NCBI RefSeq assembly: GCF_005233845.1
Contig: NZ_SZQL01000008.1
Location: 62,001-126,000 of the forward strand
Length of the DNA stretch: 64,000 nucleotides
Direction: 5' to 3'
Source: Ilyomonas limi
GTDB lineage: Bacteria > Bacteroidota > Bacteroidia > Chitinophagales > Chitinophagaceae
Shown: positions 44,198 to 54,481 of the stretch, piece after piece
Layout of the letters: every line of letters starts with the position of its first letter
Numbering within the stretch: position 1 is the stretch's first letter
Program-made: the position numbers and the translations under genes
The notes under the pieces: model-generated
Databases searched by the model: none
Seen by the model: the letters and a program-made list of their open reading frames with translations, nothing else
Told to the model about the DNA's origin: nothing

Positions 44198-44272
44198 AGA
44201 AGATGTTTTATGCTGTATGCTTTACTTTTAATACCATCCTGCAAATCCACTAATCCCTAAATCCGGTTTAGC

Positions 44273-46624
44273 CTACTCTGTTCTCAAACTCTTCACCGGA
44301 TTGCCTGTTGCTGCTTTTATTGTATTTAAACTCACCACAGCCAGTGTTAATGCAAACATGGCAAAGCCTACAATAACAAAAAGCCACAGGCTAATGCTGA
44401 TGCGGTAATTATAGTTTTCAAGCCAGTTATTCATTAACCAATAAGTAAGCGGCACAGCAATTACAAAGGCTATTACCACAAGCTTTAAAAACTCTTTGGA
44501 TATCAGCATTAGCAATTGCTGCACACTGGCACCCAGCACTTTGCGCACGCCAATTTCCCGGAAACGTTTTTCGATAGTGAATGATGCCAAACCAGCCAAA
44601 CCGAGGCAACAAATAAAAATTGCCAAAGCAGAAAAAATATTGGTGAGCTTGCTGATTAACTCTTCCGTAATAAATTTCTTTTGAAATTCCTGGTCAACGA
44701 ATTTGTATTCAAAAGGCACAGACGGATTATATTTTTTGAATACTTTTTCTAAAAAGGCGATTGCTTTTTGCGCAGGCACTCCACTTTTAATGCGCATGTT
44801 ATTCGCATAGGAGTTATTTCCATCATACACCATCAGCATCGGGTAAGGAGGTTCAAATGGCGACGTCATAATTACATTATCAGTTACGCCAATTACCGTA
44901 TAGGTTCTTCCATAACGCATCTGCATGCCAATCGGGTTTTTCAACTTCATTGCATCAACGGCAGCTTTATTTAACAGCATCGAAGACGAATCTGCTGGTG
45001 TTCCCGTAAAGTCGTGCCCCTGCAACATTTTTACGTTCATGGTTTTGGCAAAGCCAACATCAACAGATAAACCGCCCATGATGATTTGCGCATTTGCAGG
45101 CTTACCATCATAGTCCGGCGCACCGGTATTCCACCAAACTTCTGTTATGGGTGATGATGTTCTGGTAACATCGGTTATAATACCCGATGCAAGTAATTCA
45201 TTTTTTAGCGCTGCAAAACTTTTATCCGTATCAGGTGTAGAAGGAACCATCACAAGACCATTAGGATTATAACCCATATCGCGGTCCTGTACATGTTTTA
45301 TTTGCTGGTAAACGATGATGGTGGCAGATATCAATAAAATAGAAATAATAAATTGCGCAGTGACGAGTATATGCCTTGGCAATACTGTTTTTTTACCGGC
45401 AATAATGGTTCCTTTCAAAACCTTTACCGGGTTGAATGAAGAAAGATATAATGCTGGATAACTTCCTGCAACAAAGGCTGTAAACGAAATAATAACTACC
45501 GCCATTACCCAGAATAAAGGCTGTGTTATGCTTAATGAAAGTTGCTTATCAACCATTAAGTTAAACGATGGTAACAATAAAGCAACTACGGCAATTGCAA
45601 GAACAAATGCAATGAGCGTTAAGATAAAAGACTCGCAGAAAAATTGTGCTATTAATTGATTTTTGTTAGAGCCCAGCGTTTTTCTAATACCCACTTCTTT
45701 TGCACGTTTTTCGCTTCTGGCGGTTGAAAGATTCATGAAGTTGATGCAGGCTATCAGCAGTATGATAATTGCAATAATGGAAAATAAACGGACATACTCA
45801 ATCATGCCACCCGTGTTCTTTCCGTTTTCAAAATCGCTGTACAAATGCCAGTGACTCATCGGGAAAACAAAATAACTGCTGATTTCATCATTGCCATGCG
45901 ACCTTTTTATTTTGGTGATCGTCTTATTCAATAAAGCTGTGTCCGCATTTGGCACTGTTTGCAAAAACACATTCCACGAAGAATTAATCCATTCATTCAT
46001 GGCACTTTTTGTACCCGGATCATCGTAGTTAAAAGGTGTTATCCAGTCAAACTGAAAAGTAGAGTTACCAGGTGCATGCTTAACAATCGCAGTAACTTTT
46101 ACACTCTTGTCGTTATTAATAGTAAGCACTTTATTAATAGGATCCTCATTTCCAAAAAAAGCTTTTGCCGCATCTTCTGTAAGTACAATAGAGTTAGGAT
46201 ATTTCAGTGCGGTGGCTGCATTGCCTTTTATAAACTGCCATGAGAAAACATTAAAGAAATGATCACTTACCACGTAGCCATCTTTCTTTATTTTATTGTT
46301 GTTATAAGTGAGCAAATTTTGTTGCCGGTAGGTGGTAACAACCGCATCTTTTATCTGTGGTGAGCTGTTTTGGAGTGCACTGGCAAAAGGCATCGCCATG
46401 CTCCTGTCGGTAAAAATCTGGTTATTAAAATCGCGGTTAGCAATAACCTGGTAAATGTTATCATAGTTCTTTTGAAACTTGTCATAAGTAAGTTCATCAT
46501 ACACCCATAGTAAAATAAAAATGGTGCATGCAATGCCGGTAGTTAATCCAAGAATGTTGGTGATAGAAAATCCTTTGTTTCTGAAAAGGTTCCGCCACGC
46601 TGTTTTAAAATAATTCTTAAACAT
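44273..46624 (-). CDS. FtsX/MacB-type orphan permease, array member 13
   Basis: A 783-residue member, the shortest complete one, beginning MFKNYFKTAWRNLFRNK. First motif KRAKEVGIRKTLGS at about 299-312, fifth helix from PRHILVTAQFIISI, second motif RFREIGVRKVLGA at about 687 after CLGLAGLASF, tail GNPVKSLRTE. The shared DFENGKNTGG loop, the YVRLFSIIA helix start and the matching second periplasmic domain link it to member 4 at 19519. Gap of 51 bp to the upstream gene at 46676. Confidence 0.93.
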   Translation of the reverse strand: MFKNYFKTAWRNLFRNKGFSITNILGLTTGIACTIFILLWVYDELTYDKFQKNYDNIYQVIANRDFNNQIFTDRSMAMPFASALQNSSPQIKDAVVTTYRQQNLLTYNNNKIKKDGYVVSDHFFNVFSWQFIKGNAATALKYPNSIVLTEDAAKAFFGNEDPINKVLTINNDKSVKVTAIVKHAPGNSTFQFDWITPFNYDDPGTKSAMNEWINSSWNVFLQTVPNADTALLNKTITKIKRSHGNDEISSYFVFPMSHWHLYSDFENGKNTGGMIEYVRLFSIIAIIILLIACINFMNLSTARSEKRAKEVGIRKTLGSNKNQLIAQFFCESFILTLIAFVLAIAVVALLLPSFNLMVDKQLSLSITQPLFWVMAVVIISFTAFVAGSYPALYLSSFNPVKVLKGTIIAGKKTVLPRHILVTAQFIISILLISATIIVYQQIKHVQDRDMGYNPNGLVMVPSTPDTDKSFAALKNELLASGIITDVTRTSSPITEVWWNTGAPDYDGKPANAQIIMGGLSVDVGFAKTMNVKMLQGHDFTGTPADSSSMLLNKAAVDAMKLKNPIGMQMRYGRTYTVIGVTDNVIMTSPFEPPYPMLMVYDGNNSYANNMRIKSGVPAQKAIAFLEKVFKKYNPSVPFEYKFVDQEFQKKFITEELISKLTNIFSALAIFICCLGLAGLASFTIEKRFREIGVRKVLGASVQQLLMLISKEFLKLVVIAFVIAVPLTYWLMNNWLENYNYRISISLWLFVIVGFAMFALTLAVVSLNTIKAATGNPVKSLRTE

Positions 46625-46675
46625 AAGTTCTTTGTTTTTGCTAATAGCTTTCAGTAATTAGCTGTTAGCTGATAT

Positions 46676-49099
46676 TTATTCACTTCTCAAACTCTTCACC
46701 GGGTTGGCAATGGCTGCTTTAATAGATTGAAAACTTACCGTTACCAAAGCAATCAACACGGCAACCAAACCAGCTATAGCAAACATCCACCAGCTAATAT
46801 CAATGCGGTAAGCAAATGATTGTAACCACTTGCTCATAGCCCACCAGGCAACCGGTGTTGCAATCACAATGGCAATAGCAACCAATTTTAAGAAGTCGCT
46901 GGATAACAGCGTAGTCAAATTGAATATGCTTGCACCTAATACTTTACGTACTCCAATTTCCTTCCGGCGTTGTTCGGCACTAAAGGCAGCCAAACCAAAC
47001 AAGCCCAAACAGGAAATAATTATTGCCATTAACGTAAAAGAGTTAATAATGCGTGATAAAGTAATTTCTGTTTCATATTGCTTTTGCACTTCATCATCCA
47101 GGAAAGTATATTCAAAAGGCACAGCCGGGAAATCTTTTTGCCATATTGCCTTTATTTTTTGTAGTAAAGCCTGGTAATTTTTGCTATCGGTGGCTACTAT
47201 TAAATGTGAAAACATGCTTTCATTCTGGCTGTAGGCCAACATGAATGGTCTTATTTCGTCGTGCAATGAATTATAATTAAAGTCTTTCATTACACCGGCT
47301 ATCTCAGAATAAAATTCCGGGTCGGGATCAAATTTTGAGTAAAGTCGGGTACCAATTGCTTTTTCGGGTGTTAAGCCAAGCCTTTTAAGCAAAGTTTCAT
47401 TTACCAAAACTTTACCCGAATCGTACAAATGAAAATCTCTGCCACTGATTATTTTAATGCCGTTTGCTTTCGCAAAATATTCATCAGTAATCATGAACTG
47501 CACATTGGTACCATTTGCCATATTGCCCCCTGCGAGGTACACACCCATATCGTTAATTACAAACTGGCTGAGATAATTGTTGGCTTTGCTTACATTCTTT
47601 ACTTCTGCCAAACCACGCAGATCATCAGCAAAAGATTGCATTTTGCTTTTAGTATCCTGAGTATAAAAGCTAAATACCAGCTTTTGGTTTTTATCGAAAC
47701 CCAAATCTTTGTTCTCCGTATAGCGGAGCTGACTATAAATGACTATAATGCCAGCAATGAGTATGATAGACAACACAAACTGAAACACTACCAGCGAACG
47801 ACGGATACCGGCTGCCGATATCTGGTTAGTAAAGTTTCCTTTAATAACTTTAATTGCCTGAAATGCAGAAAGATAAAATGCAGGATAACTACCGGCAATT
47901 AAACCGGTTATAACAACAATGCCCGCAAGTAAAAACCATAACCTGTAATTGGCGAGAAATGAATATTGTATATCTGCGCCGGTAATGCGATTTAAGAAAG
48001 GCAAAGCCAATAACAGTAAAGGCAAAGCAATCAATACACCAACCAGCGATAGTAAAAAAGACTCGCTCAGGAATTGTTTAATCAAATCTTTGCGCTCTGC
48101 GCCAATTACTTTTCTTACACCTACTTCTTTCGCTCTTTTGGATGCACGTGCCGTAGATAAATTCATGAAATTTATACAGGCAATCACTTGTATCAAAACA
48201 GCAATAAGCAACAAAATATACAGTAAAGAAGGACTTACAGTTTTAGTCATTTCCGCTTCATAACCGGTAGTGGTATGTATGGAACTTACAGGCTGCAAAT
48301 GCAACTGCTTATCAAAACCGAAAGTTTTCAATTGTTGCGCGCCATGACTCTGCAAAAACTGAGGTAGTTTAGCTTCTAAAGCAGCAACATTCGTATTAGG
48401 TTGAAGCTTTACATACGCATTGGTAAAATTATTGCCGGCCCAGGCATCGTTCTGCCTTACATATTCTCCCATACCGCCACTGTTCATTGCAATGAACATA
48501 TTTGCTTTGATGTGCGATTTGCCAAAGCTTTCATCTACAACGCCGGTTACTTTAAAGTTGTTTTTACCATACGTATTATTAATTTCAATTACTTTTCCAA
48601 CCGGGTCTTCATTGCCGAAGAGCTTATCTGCAACGGGTTTGAGCAATACCACGGAGTATGGCTCGTCCAATACTTTCAAGCTCTTACCATTAACAAAATG
48701 ATAGGTAAATACATCAAAGAAAGTAGAGTCAACGAATACAGCATCCTGTTCGTAAAAAGACTTTTCCTTATAACTAAGTAAGTGTTGTTTTGCACCAATT
48801 GTCGTTACCAGGCGTGTAAATTGCTTTACTTCGGCAAAGTCGTTCTTCAAGGCAGGCGCGATAGGCGGCGAAGCCGTGGACATATTATGCTTCTCCCCTT
48901 TTGAAGCTAATGATGAAGTGATACGATAAATGTCCTGTACATTGTTGTGGTGCTTATCATAACTGTACTGATCTTCGATGTACAGCAAAATATAAATGCA
49001 GCAAAGGGTACCTACTGCCAAACCAAAAATGTTGATAAAACTGAAGGTTTTGTTTTTTAATAAAGAACGAATGCTCGTTTTCAAATAATTCTTAAACAT
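46676..49099 (-). CDS. FtsX/MacB-type orphan permease, array member 14
   Basis: An 807-residue member beginning MFKNYLKTSIRSLLKNK. First motif KRAKEVGVRKVIGA at about 316-329, after VIACINFMNLSTARAS; fifth helix from IRRSLVVFQFVLSI; second motif RRKEIGVRKVLGA at about 711 with LFGLAAFSAEQ before it; tail NPVKSLRSE. It begins 30 bp behind the lipoprotein gene at 49130, which makes co-transcription very likely. Confidence 0.93.
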   Translation of the reverse strand: MFKNYLKTSIRSLLKNKTFSFINIFGLAVGTLCCIYILLYIEDQYSYDKHHNNVQDIYRITSSLASKGEKHNMSTASPPIAPALKNDFAEVKQFTRLVTTIGAKQHLLSYKEKSFYEQDAVFVDSTFFDVFTYHFVNGKSLKVLDEPYSVVLLKPVADKLFGNEDPVGKVIEINNTYGKNNFKVTGVVDESFGKSHIKANMFIAMNSGGMGEYVRQNDAWAGNNFTNAYVKLQPNTNVAALEAKLPQFLQSHGAQQLKTFGFDKQLHLQPVSSIHTTTGYEAEMTKTVSPSLLYILLLIAVLIQVIACINFMNLSTARASKRAKEVGVRKVIGAERKDLIKQFLSESFLLSLVGVLIALPLLLLALPFLNRITGADIQYSFLANYRLWFLLAGIVVITGLIAGSYPAFYLSAFQAIKVIKGNFTNQISAAGIRRSLVVFQFVLSIILIAGIIVIYSQLRYTENKDLGFDKNQKLVFSFYTQDTKSKMQSFADDLRGLAEVKNVSKANNYLSQFVINDMGVYLAGGNMANGTNVQFMITDEYFAKANGIKIISGRDFHLYDSGKVLVNETLLKRLGLTPEKAIGTRLYSKFDPDPEFYSEIAGVMKDFNYNSLHDEIRPFMLAYSQNESMFSHLIVATDSKNYQALLQKIKAIWQKDFPAVPFEYTFLDDEVQKQYETEITLSRIINSFTLMAIIISCLGLFGLAAFSAEQRRKEIGVRKVLGASIFNLTTLLSSDFLKLVAIAIVIATPVAWWAMSKWLQSFAYRIDISWWMFAIAGLVAVLIALVTVSFQSIKAAIANPVKSLRSE

Positions 49100-49129
49100 T
49101 GCAAAAGTGTTTTATTATTAGGGTTTTTA

Positions 49130-49360
49130 TTACTCCACTCCAAGTGAATCATATATGTGTTGCACCAAAGCTTTTTGCTCCTGTTTGGTCATACCGGTAA
49201 TATCGAAGCTGTGTTTATAATCTATATCCTGCTTATCATTTTCCACATCTACAGTAAGCGTTAATGTATTCTTTTGTATTGATACTTTTTTGGTATAATG
49301 ATTACCGTGGCAGGAAGATAAGAGCAATAGGACGACCGCTATCTGAAAGATATATTTCAT
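49130..49360 (-). CDS. Small predicted lipoprotein
   Basis: A 76-residue protein from ATG 49358-49360: MKYIFQIAVVLLLLSSC has a charged start, a hydrophobic stretch and a lipobox-like end with Cys17, so lipidation and an envelope location are likely. The mature part (HGNHYTKKVSIQKNTLTL, then DYKHSFDITGMTKQEQKALV) is unrecognised. The frame is open upstream to 49504, but that part has no signal sequence and would bury the lipobox, so the shorter start is chosen. Being between two permease genes (153 bp behind one, 30 bp before the next), it may work with them, for instance as a periplasmic accessory; this is inference from position only. Confidence 0.75.
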   Translation of the reverse strand: MKYIFQIAVVLLLLSSCHGNHYTKKVSIQKNTLTLTVDVENDKQDIDYKHSFDITGMTKQEQKALVQHIYDSLGVE

Positions 49361-49513
49361 AGTTGTTGTTTTTGATTGAATAGATAAATAATAATTTTGC
49401 GTTTCGTAAACTGTTACCCTGCTTACCCTTCCACATACCCTGCTGCCTGGAGTAGTTTGTATTTTCTCTGGCAGAGATTTTTTACTTGCCATAAAGAACT
49501 CCAAATCAAAGCC

Positions 49514-51910
49514 TCACTCCGTTCTTAAATTTTTTACCGGGTTGGCTATGGCTGCTTTGATAGCCTGAAAGCTGACTGTAAGTAAAGCAATCAACATAGC
49601 TACCATACCGGCTATTACAAACACCCACCAACTAATATTGATACGGTATGCATAATCCTGCAACCACGTGTTGATAGCGAACCATGCTATTGGCCATGCA
49701 ATAAGATTGGCAATTAAAACAAGTTTGATAAACTGCCTGGAGAGTAATGCCACAATGCTTTGCACAGAAGCACCCATCACTTTGCGAATGCCTACTTCTT
49801 TTACTCTTTTTTCGGCTGCATAAGAAGCCAGCCCAAACAAACCAAGCGACGAAATGATAATGGCAAGCGCAGCTAATATGCCCACTATGTTACTTACCTG
49901 TGCATCCGCTTTATATACTTCTGCAAAATGATCATCCAAAAACTGGTATTCAAAAGGATGATCGGGGCAATTGCTGTTCCATACAGATTGAATATATGCC
50001 AATGCCTCTTTTGTTTTGCCCGGATTTACTTTGATTGACAAATTGCTAAAGCCCCAATCTTTTTGATTGAACAGGAACATGGTTTCAATCTTGTAGTGCA
50101 GTGAATTAAAGTTGAAGTCCTTAGCAATACCTACAATGGTTCCGGTAGAATCGAAACCAAAATGTTTACCTAATAGTGAAGACATGGGAGCTTTAGGATT
50201 ATCTTTTAACAGCTCTCTGGCTAATGCCTGATTAATGATAAACTCTTTTCCGTTAGCCGAGGTTTCAGATGAGAAATTGCTGCCAAGAACAACGGGTATG
50301 TTGTATAATTTTAAATAATCCGGATCTACAATTAAACGGGTTGAACTCAACTGCCGCAAAGGTCCATCTCCTCTAAATTCAACACCCGACTGATCTAAAT
50401 GACTACCCAGTACATCCTGCGCACCGGTAACGCCTGCAATCAGGGAGCTTTTTAATAAATCCTGCTTTAATACATCAAATTTTCTATAGGTTACCTCATC
50501 CAGCGAAACATTCAATACCTGGCTTCTGTTGAAACCCGGATCTTGTGTTCGCATATAGCTTAACTGCTTCACTACAAAAATGGTAGCCACCATTAAAAAA
50601 ATAGCACTCGCAAATTGCCCTACTACCAAAATATTTCTGACCAGCCCTTTATTTTTACCCGTTTGTACCGAGCCTTTCAATACTTTAACGGGTTGAAAAG
50701 AAGAAAGATAAGCAGCAGGATACAAACCCGAGATAATGCCCACGATTATTATTCCTGCTAACAACAGGAATAGCACTCCGGGCTTGGAAAATAGGGGCAA
50801 ACTCAATTGTCTTCCGCTGAGATTATTTACAAATGGCAAAGCCAGTTTAACCAATATAACGGCAAATACCAAGGCAATAAATGATAACAAAATGGTTTCG
50901 CTCAGAAACTGAAATGATAGCTGAAAACGCTGTGCACCTATGGATTTACGAATCCCTACTTCCTTTGCTCTTTCTGCAGAACGTGCGGTAGAGAGATTCA
51001 TAAAATTGATACAGGCAATCAGGAGTACAATGAGTGCAATGGAGAAAAAAATATTGGTATAATGCTTATCAAATTTTTGATAGTTGACATAATCCAGCCC
51101 TATTTCCGATGCACCTGCGTGTACCTCTTTTAAAGGCAACAGAAATAATTCATAGCTTTTCCACTGTCCTTCCTTCATGTATTTTTTTAGGTAAGCAGGA
51201 AATTTCTTTTCTAATGCAGCCACGTTGGTGTTGGGTGCCAGTTCAAGATAGGTATTCAGCCAGTTGCCGCCCCAGTTATCAAACATCCACGGCTGGTAAA
51301 TAGAACTGAAGCTGTACAATGCATCAAATTGCATCTGTGAGTTTTGCGGTACATCTTTTAAAACACCGGTCACCATAAAACTGGTAGTATCGCCGCCGTA
51401 GTGGGTAATGGTTTTTCCAACAGGATTTTCTTTACCAAACAACTTTTCAGCACTGGCTGCTGTTAGTACTACACTGTTTGGCTTTTGCAAAACGGTTTGT
51501 TTGTTGCCTTGCAATAATGGAAAATCGAAGAGTTGCAAAAAAGTAGAATCCACGAAAAAAGATTCAGCAAAGTATATCCGCTTATCGCCATAAGTCATTT
51601 CATATTTCCCTGTCCAGTGTACACGCGTAAAATTTTTTATCTCCGGGAATTCATTTTTTAAAGTAGGTGCCATCGGGAACATAGACAAGGCTACTTTCTG
51701 CGAAGACACCATGCCTTCAAACTTCTGTACTTCGTTGAGGCGATAAATGTTTTTGGTATGGAAATTATCAAAGCTTCTTTCATAAAATACAAACAGCAGT
51801 ATTACAATACAGGCAGCAACACCAATGGACAATCCAATGATGTTGAGCATGGAAAACACTTTATGCTTCCATAAATTCCTCCATGCAGTTTTGAGATAGT
51901 TCTTGAACAT
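49514..51910 (-). CDS. FtsX/MacB-type orphan permease, array member 15
   Basis: A 798-residue member beginning MFKNYLKTAWRNLWKHK. First motif ERAKEVGIRKSIGA at about 306-319, fifth helix from VRNILVVGQFASAI, second motif RVKEVGIRKVMGA at about 702. The usual CLGLFGL before the second motif is SLGLFGL here. Tail NPVKNLRTE. The first periplasmic domain opens with YERSFDNFHTKNIYRLNEV, two residues shorter than in most paralogues. Gap of 44 bp to the upstream gene at 51955. Confidence 0.93.
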   Translation of the reverse strand: MFKNYLKTAWRNLWKHKVFSMLNIIGLSIGVAACIVILLFVFYERSFDNFHTKNIYRLNEVQKFEGMVSSQKVALSMFPMAPTLKNEFPEIKNFTRVHWTGKYEMTYGDKRIYFAESFFVDSTFLQLFDFPLLQGNKQTVLQKPNSVVLTAASAEKLFGKENPVGKTITHYGGDTTSFMVTGVLKDVPQNSQMQFDALYSFSSIYQPWMFDNWGGNWLNTYLELAPNTNVAALEKKFPAYLKKYMKEGQWKSYELFLLPLKEVHAGASEIGLDYVNYQKFDKHYTNIFFSIALIVLLIACINFMNLSTARSAERAKEVGIRKSIGAQRFQLSFQFLSETILLSFIALVFAVILVKLALPFVNNLSGRQLSLPLFSKPGVLFLLLAGIIIVGIISGLYPAAYLSSFQPVKVLKGSVQTGKNKGLVRNILVVGQFASAIFLMVATIFVVKQLSYMRTQDPGFNRSQVLNVSLDEVTYRKFDVLKQDLLKSSLIAGVTGAQDVLGSHLDQSGVEFRGDGPLRQLSSTRLIVDPDYLKLYNIPVVLGSNFSSETSANGKEFIINQALARELLKDNPKAPMSSLLGKHFGFDSTGTIVGIAKDFNFNSLHYKIETMFLFNQKDWGFSNLSIKVNPGKTKEALAYIQSVWNSNCPDHPFEYQFLDDHFAEVYKADAQVSNIVGILAALAIIISSLGLFGLASYAAEKRVKEVGIRKVMGASVQSIVALLSRQFIKLVLIANLIAWPIAWFAINTWLQDYAYRINISWWVFVIAGMVAMLIALLTVSFQAIKAAIANPVKNLRTE

Positions 51911-51954
51911 ATAAACAGTTTATAATGGATATTCTATTCACAACTGACAACCTC

Positions 51955-54354
51955 TCACTCCGTTCTCAGGCTCTTCACCGGATTAGTTAAAGCGGCTTTA
52001 ATCGTTTGCAAACAAATCAGCAAAGCAGTGATAAAGCCTAATAATACAATCGCTATAATGAATGGCATTGCCGTAATGTTGATGCGATAAGCATAACCCT
52101 GCAGCCAGTTGTGCATAAGCATGTAAGCCAGCGGACAAGCCACTACGCCGCCGATGATTATCACCCACAAAAATTCTTTTATAAACAAGGCAACAATAGC
52201 TGCAACAGAAGAACCCAACACTTTTCTGATGCCAATCTCTTTTGTTCTTTTTTGAATGCTTAAAGAGATCAAACCCAACACACCGAGCAATACAATAATC
52301 AATGCCAATACAGTAGCTGTATAAGAGGCTTTCTTCAACTGTATCTCGGATTTATACAGTTTGGCTAAGGTGTCGTCCATAAAAGTGTACTCAAACGGAG
52401 CACCGGGCATTAAGGAAGCCCATTTCTGCTGCAATGCATAGATGGCAGTGTTTATATTTCCGGGCTTTATTTTAAAAGAAAAATAGCGGTAAACCTGCGC
52501 AAATTGCACATTGAATAGTACAATAGGTGCTACCTTTTGCTGCATAGAACCAAAATGAAAATCGTTGGTAATTCCTTTAACCACATACACCGTTTGATCG
52601 CCTGCACTTCTTATTTGTTGCCCAATGGCGTCAGATGGATTCTTAAAACCAAACGTACGTGCAGCCGTTTCATTCATGATTATTTTTCCCGAATCCAGCT
52701 TATTGCCATCAAAGAATGCACCTGCCTGTAAAGGTATCTTGTACACACTGCTATAGTTTTCGTCCGATACTAACACCTGCATCGGAACAGCAGTTGCGCT
52801 GTCGCCCCCCTGCTTATACATATAAGACTGACCTATATTGTTACCATCCGGAATTTCGTAAGAAAGTGCTACACTTTGCACCATTGGCATGGATGCAAAC
52901 TCATTGCGTACCGTTATCATTTTATCTACGCCCGCCTGCGACCAATCGCGCGGCACCTGTGCCGAAACAACATATTCTTTATCATATCCAAGATTATTGC
53001 TAAGAAACAAATGGATTTGTTGGGAGATGATAATAGCCCCGGTAAACGCAATGATTGCCGTTGCAAACTGAAACGCCGTTAACGATTTTCTCAGCAACAC
53101 ATTTTCTTTTACTGCAGACAGTTTTCCTTTTAATGATTCTACCGATTTTAAGGAAGACAGCACAAAAGCGGGATAGATGCCTGCAACAAAGCCTAGAATG
53201 AAAACAAATACAATCGGGAAGACTATAAAATACAATGGAAAATCTGCCAATGAAGGAATGTCTTTGCTTACGATATTGCTAAACAAATTTTTGGATGCAG
53301 CATATAAAATAAAGGCTACTGCTGTCGCAAAAAATACTATGATAATGGACTCCACAAGAAACTGTATAATCAATTGCTTTTTTAAGCCGCCCAGCACTTT
53401 ACGGATGCCAATTTCCCGCATTCTTGCGGTAGAGCGGCTCACCGCCATGTTGATGAAATTGATAACTGCCATCAGCAAAATGAACAGTGCAATAGCTGAT
53501 AACGCATACACCATCTTTTGTACAAGCCGGTTATTAGCAGCGAAATAATAATCCTGCAAGGAAACGAGATAAGGCGTGAGATCAGCAACAAACTGTGGTG
53601 GCGCATGCTGCTTCAGCAATTGCGCAATCGGCTTTTCCAGGTCTTTTGGTGTAATGCCTTTTTGCAGTTCAATATACCCGGCAATAAAAGGATTTTGCCA
53701 GCTCATATCTCTGCCAAAAAAAGTAAGATTGGCATCCGAAACAAACAATTCATTAGGGTAATTATTAGTAAGTGCCGTGACAGAATTTTTTGATGGATTT
53801 CTCATTACACCCGTAATCAAAAAATCGTGCTTGGAGCCTGAAAAGTTCTCTATAGTGAGCGTTTGCCCAACCACATCCGTTTTGCCAAAATATTTAAAGG
53901 CTTTATCTGCAGTAATTACAATCGTAAATGGATCATTCAAAGCTGTTTGAGCATTGCCTTGCAACAAAGTAAATCCATACATATTGAGCAGCGTGCTGTC
54001 ACCCACCTGCAAGCCTTCCCTGAAGCTTTTATCACCTTTTGACACGTTGGTGGTAATGCCATCATACCGGTAATAATTGGCAACCAGGTTTGGATAATTT
54101 TCTTTTAAGGCTTTTGCCAATGGTCCCAGTGTCGCTAACTCAAAGCCTTCATTCGCATTTTTCCATTTACTCTGGAGAATGTATTGCCGGTCTGCCTCTT
54201 TTAGATGTTTATTCACCTGCCATTCGCCCCACACATAAGCAGCAATGAGCAATATAAAAGCAATACCCGTTGATAAACCAATGATATTTACCAGCGAATA
54301 AAACCGGTGTTTAATAATATAACGCCAGGCTATTTTGAAATAGTTCTTAACCAT
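51955..54354 (-). CDS. FtsX/MacB-type orphan permease, array member 16 (divergent)
   Basis: A 799-residue member counted from MVKNYFKIAWRYIIKHR at 54354; the open frame goes on 24 codons, but those lie over the leader of the sigma-54-like promoter. It is the odd one of the array: the opening E(x)SYDxFH is replaced by WGEWQVNKHLKEADRQY, TM2 reads LMAVINFINMAVSRST instead of ACINF.NL, the first motif is ARMREIGIRKVLGG (about 306-319), and the conserved CLGL(F/Y)GL is VLGLISLSIQ. The second motif RTKEIGIRKVLGSS (about 702) and the tail NPVKSLRTE are normal. First gene behind the 54420 promoter. Confidence 0.92.
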   Translation of the reverse strand: MVKNYFKIAWRYIIKHRFYSLVNIIGLSTGIAFILLIAAYVWGEWQVNKHLKEADRQYILQSKWKNANEGFELATLGPLAKALKENYPNLVANYYRYDGITTNVSKGDKSFREGLQVGDSTLLNMYGFTLLQGNAQTALNDPFTIVITADKAFKYFGKTDVVGQTLTIENFSGSKHDFLITGVMRNPSKNSVTALTNNYPNELFVSDANLTFFGRDMSWQNPFIAGYIELQKGITPKDLEKPIAQLLKQHAPPQFVADLTPYLVSLQDYYFAANNRLVQKMVYALSAIALFILLMAVINFINMAVSRSTARMREIGIRKVLGGLKKQLIIQFLVESIIIVFFATAVAFILYAASKNLFSNIVSKDIPSLADFPLYFIVFPIVFVFILGFVAGIYPAFVLSSLKSVESLKGKLSAVKENVLLRKSLTAFQFATAIIAFTGAIIISQQIHLFLSNNLGYDKEYVVSAQVPRDWSQAGVDKMITVRNEFASMPMVQSVALSYEIPDGNNIGQSYMYKQGGDSATAVPMQVLVSDENYSSVYKIPLQAGAFFDGNKLDSGKIIMNETAARTFGFKNPSDAIGQQIRSAGDQTVYVVKGITNDFHFGSMQQKVAPIVLFNVQFAQVYRYFSFKIKPGNINTAIYALQQKWASLMPGAPFEYTFMDDTLAKLYKSEIQLKKASYTATVLALIIVLLGVLGLISLSIQKRTKEIGIRKVLGSSVAAIVALFIKEFLWVIIIGGVVACPLAYMLMHNWLQGYAYRINITAMPFIIAIVLLGFITALLICLQTIKAALTNPVKSLRTE

Positions 54355-54419
54355 AAACGGGCGGATAAGTATGATATGAAATTTAATAAAAGCGACAAAG
54401 CACACGCAACAAGTTTCGT

Positions 54420-54438
54420 TTTTCAACGGCTATGCCAA
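54420..54438 (-). promoter_or_regulatory. Sigma-54-like promoter of the 51955-54354 gene
   Basis: On the - strand TTGGCAT-N5(AGCCG)-TTGAAAA, leader about 55-65 nt. Probably serves the run of closely spaced genes down to 41750. Confidence 0.7.
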
Positions 54439-54481
54439 CCCTACAATCCTTTACCAGCTTACATTTCAGCGCTGGCACAAA

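Noticed and set aside
49361-49504. Longer form of the lipoprotein gene (124 codons)
   Set aside because: It would place 48 charged residues before a perfect signal sequence and lipobox.
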